Below, piece after piece: positions 15,790 through 23,049 of a DNA stretch of 28,703 nt. Every line of letters begins with the position of its first letter. Position 1 is the stretch's first letter. A program made the position numbers and the translations under genes. The notes beneath the pieces were generated by a model that was not told the DNA's origin, did not search any database, and saw only the letters and a program-made list of their open reading frames with translations. This DNA comes from an uncultured Candidatus Saccharibacteria bacterium (GTDB lineage Bacteria; Patescibacteriota; Saccharimonadia; Saccharimonadales; Saccharimonadaceae): NCBI GenBank assembly GCA_937974295.1, contig CALBWN010000039.1, positions 1-28,703 of the forward strand. The letters are read 5' to 3'.

Positions 15790-18624
15790 ATGTCGGAGCA
15801 AATACGGATTGTTGGGGCGCGCCAGAATAACCTCAAAGATGTCAGCGTGACCATTCCACGCGATCAGTTTGTGGTGGTGACGGGCCTGAGTGGTAGTGGT
15901 AAATCGAGCCTCGTCTTTGACACGATCTACGCTGAGGGACAGCGCCGCTACGTGGAGAGTTTAAGCAGCTACGCGCGGCAGTTCCTTGGTATTATGGATA
16001 AGCCCGACGTTGACTCCATTGATGGCCTGAGCCCCAGTATTAGCATCGACCAAAAGTCGACGAGCCGCAACCCGCGCTCCACTGTCGCTACAGTGACGGA
16101 GATCTACGATTATTTGCGCCTGCTCTTTGCTCGGGTGGGGGTGCCGCATTGCCCAGCTCTTATGCCCGATGGTACGCGCTGTGGCAAGCCTGTCCAGCGC
16201 CGGACAGCTCAGTCTATTATCGACGAAATTATGAAGCTTCCTGAGGGGAGCAAGCTTATGTTATTGGCACCGATCGTGAGCCAAAAGAAAGGGGAGTTTG
16301 CCCACATCCCCGAGCAGTACATGCGCAGTGGCTTTGCGCGGGCTCGGGTGGATGGCGTGGTGTATGCGCTTGATGAATTCCCGGAGCTGCAGAAGAGCTA
16401 CAAACATGACATTGAGCTGGTGGTTGATCGCGTTGTGATGGCATCGACGATGGTGAGCCGCATCTCGCAGTCGGTTGAGCAAGCGCTGGAGCTCGCCAGT
16501 GGGGTTGTGCAGGTGCTGGATGCCACGAGTGGCGAGATCACCACCTATAGCCAGCGCTATGCCTGTATGGATCACCCGGGTGAGGATATCCCCGAGCTTG
16601 AGCCGCGGCTCTTTAGTTTCAACGCGCCGCAGGGGGCGTGTCCGGTTTGCACGGGCCTCGGCACACGCCTGGAGGTTGACCCAGAGCTCATCCTTAACCC
16701 CAATCTGACGATTGCCGAGGGAGCAATCCGCCCCTTCAACCGCTTTAATGCCGAAGCGTGGTACATGAAGCGTCTCGCCGCGGTAGCTGAAGAACACGGC
16801 TTTAGTCTGCACGTGCCCGTCAAGGAGCTAAGTGATGATGCTGTGCAGAAGGTGCTGTATGGCACAGGTGAGCAAAAGTATCGCATTCACCTCAGCGGTA
16901 ATCGCTATTACGACTCAACGTACGAGGGGGTCATCCCTAACCTCGAGCGTCGTCATCGCGAGACCGATAGTGAGTTTATGCGCAAAGATATCGAGCGCTT
17001 CATGCGGGAGCGGAAGTGTACGGCCTGCAAGGGTGCGCGGCTCAAACCAGTAGTGCTCGCAGTGACAGTCAATGGCCTCTCCATTATGGATATTTGCAAT
17101 CTGGACGTTGCCAATGCGTTGGATATGATAGGCCAGCTGGAATTTAGTACAGAACAACAGCACATCGTTAAGCTTGTTGTCAAAGAGATCATGGCGCGGC
17201 TGGGCTTTATGAACAATGTCGGACTCAGCTACCTCGAGCTAGGGCGAGCAGCCAACACGCTCAGTGGTGGTGAGGCGCAGCGTATCCGTCTCGCGACGCA
17301 GATTGGTAGTGGCCTGCAGGGGGTGTTATATGTGTTGGATGAGCCATCGATTGGCCTCCATCAGCGTGACAACGATCGCCTTATCCAGACGCTCAAGAAT
17401 CTACGCGACCTAGGTAATACTGTGCTTGTGGTAGAGCACGACGAAGATACGATTGCGGCGGCTGACTATCTGGTGGATGTTGGGCCGGGTGCTGGCGTGC
17501 ACGGTGGGGAGATCGTGGCATACGGCACGCCAGCAGAGGTAGCACGCATGCCACAAAGCATCACTGGTCGATATCTGTCTGGTGCGGAGAAGATCCCAGT
17601 GCCAGCTCAGCGTCGTCCGATTGAGCAGGGCCGTGCACTAATAATCCGCGGGGCACGCGAGAATAATCTCAAGAATATCGACGTCACTATCCCGCTTGGC
17701 GTCCTTACGCTGGTGACGGGGGTGAGTGGCAGTGGCAAGTCGACGCTCGTCAATAGCATTCTCGCGAGCGAGCTCACTGCTCGCTTGCACCGTGCCCAAG
17801 CAGTGCCAGGTGCACATGATGCAATCGATGGGGTCGAGCAGCTCGATAAAGCAATTGTCATAGACCAGTCGGCAATTGGTCGCACTCCGCGCTCCAACCC
17901 TGCCACCTATACCGGTGTCTTTACGCAGATTCGCGAGCTTTTTGCGGGCACACCCGAGGCGAATATTCGCGGCTACAAGCCAGGGCGCTTTAGTTTCAAC
18001 GTTAAAGGCGGGCGCTGCGAGCACTGCCAGGGCGATGGCGTTATTAAGATAGAGATGCACTTCTTGCCCGATGTCTATATTCAATGCCCCGAGTGCCATG
18101 GCAAGCGCTATAATCGTGAGGCGCTTGAGATCACCTACAAAGGTAAGACGATCAGCGATGTCCTGGATATGACGGTCGAGCAAGCCTGTGAGTTCTTCGC
18201 TAACATTCCTGCAATTGCTCGCAAGTTGACGACGATCAACGAAGTGGGCCTTGGCTATATTAAGCTCGGCCAGCCCGCCACGACCTTTAGTGGTGGCGAG
18301 GCGCAGCGTATCAAACTTGCTACCGAGCTGAGTCGGCGCACGACTGGCAAGACGCTCTATATTCTCGACGAGCCCACCACTGGCCTGCACACCGCCGACG
18401 TCAAGAAGCTACTCGAGATTCTCCAACGCCTCGTAGCGGGCGGCAACAGTATGGTTATCATTGAGCATAATCTTGAGGTTATCAAATGCGCTGACCATAT
18501 CATCGACATGGGCCCCGAAGGCGGGCAGGGCGGCGGTACCGTCATCGCCAGTGGTACACCTGAGGAAGTCGCGCATAACCCAGCATCGTTTACGGGGAAG
18601 TATTTGCGGCCGCTCTTGGGATGA
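15790..18624 (+). CDS. uvrA: Excinuclease ABC subunit A
   Basis: 944 residues, full length. Two ABC modules: Walker A GLSGSGKSSL (~33-42) and GVSGSGKSTL (~641-650), each with its own signature (NTLSGGEAQRIRLA and TTFSGGEAQRIKLA) and Walker B (VLDEPSIGLH and ILDEPTTGLH). The UvrB-binding domain follows the first Walker A. Zinc sites: ACMDH...ACPVC, KCTACKG, and CEHCQGDG...CPECHGKRYN. In the first site the second Cys is replaced by His, as also occurs in some other phyla. UvrA dimers detect bulky DNA lesions and load UvrB. It is transcribed alone from a near-leaderless promoter. Confidence 0.97.
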   Translation: MSEQIRIVGARQNNLKDVSVTIPRDQFVVVTGLSGSGKSSLVFDTIYAEGQRRYVESLSSYARQFLGIMDKPDVDSIDGLSPSISIDQKSTSRNPRSTVATVTEIYDYLRLLFARVGVPHCPALMPDGTRCGKPVQRRTAQSIIDEIMKLPEGSKLMLLAPIVSQKKGEFAHIPEQYMRSGFARARVDGVVYALDEFPELQKSYKHDIELVVDRVVMASTMVSRISQSVEQALELASGVVQVLDATSGEITTYSQRYACMDHPGEDIPELEPRLFSFNAPQGACPVCTGLGTRLEVDPELILNPNLTIAEGAIRPFNRFNAEAWYMKRLAAVAEEHGFSLHVPVKELSDDAVQKVLYGTGEQKYRIHLSGNRYYDSTYEGVIPNLERRHRETDSEFMRKDIERFMRERKCTACKGARLKPVVLAVTVNGLSIMDICNLDVANALDMIGQLEFSTEQQHIVKLVVKEIMARLGFMNNVGLSYLELGRAANTLSGGEAQRIRLATQIGSGLQGVLYVLDEPSIGLHQRDNDRLIQTLKNLRDLGNTVLVVEHDEDTIAAADYLVDVGPGAGVHGGEIVAYGTPAEVARMPQSITGRYLSGAEKIPVPAQRRPIEQGRALIIRGARENNLKNIDVTIPLGVLTLVTGVSGSGKSTLVNSILASELTARLHRAQAVPGAHDAIDGVEQLDKAIVIDQSAIGRTPRSNPATYTGVFTQIRELFAGTPEANIRGYKPGRFSFNVKGGRCEHCQGDGVIKIEMHFLPDVYIQCPECHGKRYNREALEITYKGKTISDVLDMTVEQACEFFANIPAIARKLTTINEVGLGYIKLGQPATTFSGGEAQRIKLATELSRRTTGKTLYILDEPTTGLHTADVKKLLEILQRLVAGGNSMVIIEHNLEVIKCADHIIDMGPEGGQGGGTVIASGTPEEVAHNPASFTGKYLRPLLG

Positions 18625-18668
18625 GGTGAATCCTTGTAGTCCAGTGCCTCATGTCTGAGTCTCTCAAT

Positions 18669-18720
18669 CTCACCAATCCTCACACTCAATCGGATGAAGT
18701 GATGAGAAGGTGAGGCTTAA
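18669..18720 (+). repeat. Dispersed intergenic repeat, copy 1
   Basis: Contains CTCACACTCAATCGGATGAA-GTG and, a little later, GTGAGGCTT. The same two blocks occur in the same order at 27961-28020 with a longer spacer. The copy can fold (CTCACC with GGTGAG, CTCA..CAC with GTG..TGAG; GCCTCA at 18646 with TGAGGC at 18711) and lies just after uvrA. Confidence 0.5.
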
Positions 18721-18777
18721 ACAGTATCCGCGCTATGACCCTTGAGGCATGATAGGATAGTGAGAGTAATATATGTG

Positions 18778-18783
18778 TATAAT
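18778..18783 (+). promoter_or_regulatory. -10 box of the DUF6624-like gene
   Basis: Perfect TATAAT, 23 bases before ATG 18807; no Shine-Dalgarno between them. Confidence 0.45.
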
Positions 18784-18806
18784 ACCAAGATAGAGTATAT
18801 CCCACT

Positions 18807-19338
18807 ATGAGATCAAAACAGTCACAACCTGATACACAATCATATCGCACTGCCATTCTCCGCTATGCTCAGCGCGATCAAGCGATGCGCCAGCAGTACT
18901 TAGTCGGTGGCGGGGCGTGGGATGTATCGCTTGATGCTGACTCAACTGAATTTTTGCGTACGATTGTGGCGGCAATTGGTTGGCCAACACTACGTATGGT
19001 GGGTAAGGAGGCCTCAGCCGCAGCATGGTTGCTGTTGCAGCATTCACCAGATATCGACTTTATGGAGCACTGCCTTGAGCTGATGAAGGCAGCGCCACGT
19101 GGCGAGGTCGCGCTGCGCGATATTGCCTTCCTCGAGGATCGGGTGTGTTTGCTACGTGGTCGGCCACAGATATATGGCTCGGCAGTTTCAGGGGCGGGGT
19201 AAAACCCTTCGTCTCTATCCAGTCAAAGATACTGAGCGGCTTGATGAGCGCCGTGCGGCGATGGGTCTGCCGCCATTTGCAGAGTACGAAAAGCAGATTC
19301 GTCAGATGTATGGCGATGAGCCGCTGGCTGGCAGATAA
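18807..19338 (+). pseudogene. DUF6624-like protein interrupted by a frameshift
   Basis: The first frame reads 131 codons to a TAA at 19200-19202, ending ...DIAFLEDRVCLLRGRPQIYG then an unrelated tail. The next frame, from about 19170, continues as RQFQGRGKTLRLYPVKDTER and then LDERRAAMGLPPFAEYEKQI to a stop at 19338. Together these match my memory of the DUF6624 family layout: LEDRVxxxxGRPQxYGTQF...RVDERRAxxGLPPLxEY. Removing one base near the T at 19178 gives Y-G-R-Q-F and restores the frame. So this is either a recent pseudogene, a sequencing error or (least likely) a frameshift site. Family function is unknown. It is followed by a terminator. Confidence 0.65.
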
Positions 19339-19382
19339 GAGGCGCAGCACAACAACATCGGATAATCGAACAAAGCCAAAAC

Positions 19383-19415
19383 AAAGAGCCAGCTACTCAT
19401 ACGCTGACTCTTTTT
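19383..19415 (+). terminator. Terminator between the DUF6624-like gene and dedA
   Basis: AAAGAG-C-CAGC / GCTG-A-CTCTTT stem with one C/A mismatch and a 9-nt loop, then T5. It lies between convergent genes. Confidence 0.75.
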
Positions 19416-19435
19416 ACACAAATAGTGTGAGGAGG

Positions 19436-20104
19436 TTACTTCTTCGTCCGCGTGCCCTTGCGTAGCAGGACAGAAAACTGATACTTGAGCTTATCGCGGG
19501 TTGATTGTTGCTTAAGTGCATGGATAGCCATCGGTGCAACAGAGATGAGGATGATAATAATTGCAGCGACCTCAATATTAACACCAGCATCGGTGAGGAT
19601 TGCGCCTGCAAAGTAGCCAAGATAGGTGAAGATGGCGGCCCATAGTGCACCACCGACGATGTTAAACAGGAGGAAGGTATTGTAGTGCATCTTGCTCGCG
19701 CCAGCCACAATTGGGGCAAAGGTGCGCACGATGGGCACAAAGCGCGCCAGGACGATGGTTAGTGAGCCATGCTTTTGGTAAAATTGCTCGGCCTGCTCGA
19801 GGTACTTTTTCTTAAAAAAGCGCGAGTTGGGCTTGAGAAAAAGCTTGCGCCCGACTTTGTGACCAAAGGCATAGCCAGTGCTATCGCCAAGGATTGCCAT
19901 AAGAGCGATCGCTGCAACAAAGAGGTGAATATTGAGTGGCTGGCCAAACAGACGAAGGATCTCTTGATTCACCATATAGCCCGCCGTAAAGAGCAGGCTG
20001 TCCCCCGGTAAGACAAAGCCGATCAAGAGGCCAGACTCTGCATAGACCACGAGCAAAACCGCGGCAATGCCGAGGCCAGTAATTGCATGTATAAGTGATT
20101 CCAT
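19436..20104 (-). CDS. DedA/SNARE-associated family membrane protein
   Basis: 222 residues with several helices: an N-terminal AVLLVVYAESGLLIGFVLPG segment, AAIALMAILGDSTGYAFG, the ARFVPIVRTFAPIVAGASKM amphipathic core, FNIVGGALWAAIFTYLGYFAG, and a C-terminal VAAIIIILISVAPMAIHAL. The DedA hallmarks FxRFxPxxRTxxPxxAG and GxxxPGDSLLF are present. Family knowledge: DedA proteins are implicated in recycling lipid carriers (undecaprenyl phosphate or phosphatidylethanolamine flipping) and in envelope homeostasis. The start ATG has an extended -10 eight bases upstream. Divergent from rplY. Confidence 0.88.
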   Translation of the reverse strand: MESLIHAITGLGIAAVLLVVYAESGLLIGFVLPGDSLLFTAGYMVNQEILRLFGQPLNIHLFVAAIALMAILGDSTGYAFGHKVGRKLFLKPNSRFFKKKYLEQAEQFYQKHGSLTIVLARFVPIVRTFAPIVAGASKMHYNTFLLFNIVGGALWAAIFTYLGYFAGAILTDAGVNIEVAAIIIILISVAPMAIHALKQQSTRDKLKYQFSVLLRKGTRTKK

Positions 20105-20112
20105 CGCGCTTT

Positions 20113-20121
20113 AGTATACCA
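20113..20121 (-). promoter_or_regulatory. Extended -10 promoter of dedA
   Basis: Minus strand TGgTATACT ending eight bases before the dedA ATG. Confidence 0.6.
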
Positions 20122-20155
20122 TACTTTGCTCGGGGAAGGGAGTTCTTTGCTGCTT

Positions 20156-20185
20156 TTGGCCCACCTGGCACAAAAATGCTATACT
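20156..20185 (+). promoter_or_regulatory. Promoter of rplY
   Basis: TTGGCC (20156-20161), 18 bases, TGc-extended TATACT (20180-20185). Predicted leader about 42 nt with a Shine-Dalgarno, in contrast to the leaderless heads nearby. Confidence 0.55.
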
Positions 20186-20233
20186 AAAGAGGCAATATTA
20201 CTTAACTCCGGAAACATATCCGAAAGGAGAACT

Positions 20234-20932
20234 ATGGGAGATAAGATAACACTAAGGATCGAGACACGATCAATTCACGGCAAGAAAGTTCGACAATTGC
20301 GCCGCCAAGGCATAACGCCAGCGGTGGTGTATGGTGCCGGCATGGAGGCTGCTGATGTGCAAGCACCGAGCGGTGAAGTAGCAAAGGTTGTGGCCGCAGC
20401 TGGCCGCCACACACCAATTCATTTGACAGGGGTTAAGCGGCGCATTGCGCTTATCAAAAGTATCGATTACGACCCAACGCGAGTGGGCGTGATTCGCCAC
20501 ATTGCTCTACATGCGGTGCGCGCAGACGAGCCGGTTACGGCAGAGGTGCCAGTCCGTCTTGCTGGCATGGGTGAGTCTGAGGCTGAGAAGAATGGGCTGG
20601 TCGTGCTGCAAGCAATTGAGAAGGTTGAGGTGAAGGCCTTGCCGATGGACTTGCCAGAGGCGCTTGATGTGTCGGTGCTTGGCCTGGCTAGCGAAGGTGA
20701 CCGCGTGACAGTGGGCGACATTACACTGCCTGAGGGTGTTGAACTGGTCGAGCATGATGATGGTCGTGAAGGCACTGCCGATGATGACGTGACAGTGAAG
20801 GATCTCGTCATTGCGAGTGCCTACGAGCCAAGTGCCCTTGCTGCTGCCAATGAAGCGGCTGCTGGTGCTGCCGAGAGCGCGGATGCGGAGGACGTTGCGG
20901 CCGAGCAGGGTAGCGATGATGCAGCAGCGTAG
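20234..20932 (+). CDS. rplY: Ribosomal protein bL25, CTC (long) form
   Basis: 232 residues from ATG 20234, with AAAGGAGA four bases upstream; the frame extends back to 20126 but that part overlaps the promoter. The N-terminal L25 domain reads LRIETRSIHGKKVRQLRRQG followed by ITPAVVYG; the C-terminal TL5/CTC beta domain includes EVPVRLAGMGESEAEKNG and VTVGDITLPEGVELVEHDD. An acidic Ala/Glu/Asp tail ends the protein, as in many CTC proteins. It binds 5S rRNA in the central protuberance of the 50S subunit. CPR genomes often lack some ribosomal proteins (bL30, sometimes uL1 or bL9); bL25 is present here. A terminator follows. Confidence 0.92.
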   Translation: MGDKITLRIETRSIHGKKVRQLRRQGITPAVVYGAGMEAADVQAPSGEVAKVVAAAGRHTPIHLTGVKRRIALIKSIDYDPTRVGVIRHIALHAVRADEPVTAEVPVRLAGMGESEAEKNGLVVLQAIEKVEVKALPMDLPEALDVSVLGLASEGDRVTVGDITLPEGVELVEHDDGREGTADDDVTVKDLVIASAYEPSALAAANEAAAGAAESADAEDVAAEQGSDDAAA

Positions 20933-20983
20933 CACCTAGCGAGTGGTATCTCTAGCAACACTTACAAGAGCGATCAATCATAA

Positions 20984-21013
20984 AAGAAACCAGTCATGTG
21001 AGGCTGGTTTCTT
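20984..21013. terminator. Bidirectional terminator between rplY and the SDR gene
   Basis: Perfect 10-bp stem AAGAAACCAG / CTGGTTTCTT around a 10-nt loop; T-rich beyond the stem on both strands, between convergent genes. Confidence 0.82.
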
Positions 21014-21042
21014 ATGCTGTATCGGCCGTAATTATGCAGCCA

Positions 21043-21843
21043 CTACACCGCAAGGAATCCGCCATCTACCACAATTTCCGCCCCATTGACGTACTGGCTC
21101 ATCGGCGTACCAAGCCACAGCGCAGTGCAGGCAACGTCGTCGGGTTGGCCCAGATTCTTGGCAGGGAGGCGGAGGTTGTAGGTGAGGCCAGTCTTGATGA
21201 TGGAGAAGTCGAGCTTCTTGAGTGCCGCAAGCCCCATCTTCTGAGCACCTGGCGTGCTGATACCGCCTGGCAAAATGGTATTGACTCTCCAGCCACTCCG
21301 CCCAAAGTCTTTGACGAGCCCACGGCTCAGCGCAAGGACGCTGGCTTTGCTCATGGCGTAGAGCGTCATGTCGTAGGTCATACCCTTGAGGGCTTCAATG
21401 GAGCTGATATTGATGATAGTGCCTGGCGCTGTGCGGCGAGCAATCATTTCTTGACACATGGTGAGCACTGCCCGGGTGTTGATCTGGATTGTTTTGTCGA
21501 AGGTTGCCTGGTCGATATCGGCGAGCTTGACTGGCGCAAAAATACCAGCGTTGTTGATGAGGATGTCTGGCGTTGGGGTGATATCGCGCCATAGTGCGGT
21601 GATAGCGCTATTGTCGGAGAGGTCGACGATGTGCGTTGTGACAGCAGCGTCAAATTGCTCGCGCAGCTCGGCGGCGGTTTGCTGTAGTGCGTCGGCATCA
21701 CGATCAACGAGCTGGAGGGTAGCACCAGCCTCGGCGTAGCGCCATGCAATCGCCCTGCCAATGCCCATCGCGGCACCAGTGATGAGCACCGTCTTGTTTG
21801 TCAATTTCAGTAATTCGTGCAGAGGAGTTGGATGTGTTGTCAT
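21043..21843 (-). CDS. Short-chain dehydrogenase/reductase (SDR)
   Basis: 266 residues. Classical SDR: cofactor loop VLITGAAMGIGRAIAWRYAE, then LVDRDAD (the Asp at the end of beta-2 favours NAD), ILINNAGIF (NNAG), catalytic Ser in IINISSIEAL and YAMSK (Tyr and Lys). The C-terminal GGFLAV is also usual. Resembles FabG-like and sugar/alcohol dehydrogenases; the substrate cannot be told. Saccharibacteria usually lack fatty-acid synthesis, so a FabG role is unlikely by context. Starts with a perfect extended -10 only six bases upstream of the ATG. Confidence 0.88.
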   Translation of the reverse strand: MTTHPTPLHELLKLTNKTVLITGAAMGIGRAIAWRYAEAGATLQLVDRDADALQQTAAELREQFDAAVTTHIVDLSDNSAITALWRDITPTPDILINNAGIFAPVKLADIDQATFDKTIQINTRAVLTMCQEMIARRTAPGTIINISSIEALKGMTYDMTLYAMSKASVLALSRGLVKDFGRSGWRVNTILPGGISTPGAQKMGLAALKKLDFSIIKTGLTYNLRLPAKNLGQPDDVACTALWLGTPMSQYVNGAEIVVDGGFLAV

Positions 21844-21849
21844 GTCATT

Positions 21850-21858
21850 ATTATAGCA
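21850..21858 (-). promoter_or_regulatory. Extended -10 promoter of the SDR gene
   Basis: Minus strand TGcTATAAT, a full consensus match, ending six bases before the ATG. Leaderless start predicted. Confidence 0.7.
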
Positions 21859-21942
21859 TAACCAGTATGACTCGGGTGTAGTAACATCTATTGCAAGAGT
21901 TTACACCTTAGACTTTGAAGCCCTAGGTTAATAATATACGAG

Positions 21943-21973
21943 TTGATATTTCTCAAGCGTATTGATTTCTCAA
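21943..21973. repeat. Two tandem imperfect palindromes TTGA...TCAA
   Basis: TTGATATTTCTCAA (21943-21956) and TTGATTTCTCAA (21962-21973), 19 bases apart start to start. They lie between the divergent SDR and fur genes, roughly 90-110 bases from both starts, and could be a pair of regulator sites. Confidence 0.35.
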
Positions 21974-22041
21974 AATAAACACCGGAAGCAGAGGGCGCTC
22001 GCACTGAGCATATAGAGTTTTGAAAATAAATAAGAAAAGCA

Positions 22042-22070
22042 TTGTCTTTTTATTGTAAATGAATTACAAT
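22042..22070 (+). promoter_or_regulatory. fur promoter with overlapping Fur/PerR-type operator
   Basis: TTGTCT (22042-22047), 17 bases, TACAAT (22065-22070). The perfect 7-5-7 inverted repeat ATTGTAAATGAATTACAAT (22052-22070) covers the spacer and the -10 box. It resembles PerR/Zur/Fur boxes, so autoregulation by the following Fur-family protein is likely. Confidence 0.75.
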
Positions 22071-22076
22071 AACTGC

Positions 22077-22478
22077 ATGGAGCACGCAGTACAACGCCGG
22101 ACAACGAAATACACCGATCGAGTGATCGTGATTCTTCGCCAGCTGCAGCATGCTACCAACGCCGAAATTGCAGCCGCACTACGCCACGACTACCCCCGTG
22201 TCAGTGCGACCACTGTGCACCGCATTACCCAGCGGTTGCAGGCGGATGGGGTGATTGGTCTTGCACCAGCAACGGAGCATGGCTGCCTACGCTACGATGC
22301 CAATCCTGTGCCGCACGACCACTTTGTCTGCAGCTCCTGCGACGGCCTGCACGATATCACCATCGCGCCAGCACTGCGGCGTGAGCTTGCGCGGCAGGTA
22401 GTAGACTGCCTTGTCGATGGGCCGCTCATCATTACTGGCACATGCCACCCCTGTCATCGCGATAACCATAATTTATAA
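22077..22478 (+). CDS. Fur-family metalloregulator
   Basis: 133 residues from ATG 22077. An in-frame ATG at 22059 lies inside the operator and before the predicted transcription start, so I reject it. Winged-helix part: HATNAEIAAALRHDYPRVSA then TTVHRITQRLQADGVIGL. Metal-binding part: DHFVCSSCDGLHDI (structural CxxC) and GTCHPCHRD (second CxxC), with His ligands nearby (HDHF, RYDANPVPHDH). Whether it senses iron, peroxide, zinc or manganese is not visible; pairing with thioredoxin slightly favours a PerR-like redox role (inference). Co-transcribed with the thioredoxin gene 11 bases downstream. Confidence 0.88.
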   Translation: MEHAVQRRTTKYTDRVIVILRQLQHATNAEIAAALRHDYPRVSATTVHRITQRLQADGVIGLAPATEHGCLRYDANPVPHDHFVCSSCDGLHDITIAPALRRELARQVVDCLVDGPLIITGTCHPCHRDNHNL

Positions 22479-22489
22479 GGAGAAAAATC

Positions 22490-22819
22490 ATGGCACTATA
22501 CAATACCACTACCAAGCAAGAATTTGAGGAGCATGCCCTCCAGAGTGAGCGGCCAGTGCTAGTCGACTTTTGGGCGCCGTGGTGCCCACCCTGCCGCGCA
22601 ATGGCACCACTGCTTGAGCAGATTGCTGAAGAGACAGAGTTTGACGTTGTCAAGGTCGATACCGAAGCAAGCCAAGACAATGCAGCGCTTGCCTTGCAGC
22701 ACCAAGTGCAGAGTATCCCCAACATGAAGATCTTCAAGAGCGGTGCTGTGGTGGCAGAATTGGTCGGCATGAAGCCAAAGCAAGTGCTGATCGACGCTCT
22801 CAAGCAAGCAGACGCTTAA
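22490..22819 (+). CDS. trxA: Thioredoxin with a CPPC active site
   Basis: 109 residues, the standard thioredoxin size, without signal peptide. The active site is FWAPWCPPCRAMAP: CPPC instead of the usual CGPC, which changes the redox potential in studied variants. The cis-Pro loop is SIPNMKIF (usual SIPTLxxF). It reduces disulfides in cytoplasmic proteins. AAGGAG lies before the ATG, and the gene is the second in the fur-trx operon, so it should be under the same metal/redox operator. A strong terminator follows. Confidence 0.93.
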   Translation: MALYNTTTKQEFEEHALQSERPVLVDFWAPWCPPCRAMAPLLEQIAEETEFDVVKVDTEASQDNAALALQHQVQSIPNMKIFKSGAVVAELVGMKPKQVLIDALKQADA

Positions 22820-22844
22820 ATCACTTTACCAACAGATTCCCCTC

Positions 22845-22874
22845 AGGACTAGCACAGATGTGTTGGTCCTTTTG
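22845..22874 (+). terminator. Terminator of the fur-trx operon
   Basis: 11-bp stem AGGACTAGCAC / GTGTTGGTCCT (with G-U pairs), loop AGAT, then TTTG. Confidence 0.8.
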
Positions 22875-22996
22875 TTATGGAGTGTCAGCGTCGTTGCTTT
22901 CGCAAGCAGCAAGCCCGTTAAGCTGGTTTGTTTATTGCTGGATCAAATAACTCTAGGTAGGAGTGCAAGGTAAAAAGTAGATAATCACAACATATC

Positions 22997-23005
22997 TGGT
23001 ATACT
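22997..23005 (+). promoter_or_regulatory. Extended -10 promoter of the alpha/beta hydrolase gene
   Basis: TGgTATACT, 44 bases before the ATG; the leader carries AAGGAA before the start. Confidence 0.55.
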
Positions 23006-23049
23006 ATAGGGGCACAAGCAATAGGTAAAACTAACAAGGAAATCGTGTC

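Noticed and set aside
18807..19202. Treating the first DUF6624 frame as a complete 131-residue gene
   Set aside because: The family pattern clearly continues in the next frame to 19338, so the TAA at 19200 is a product of a frameshift.
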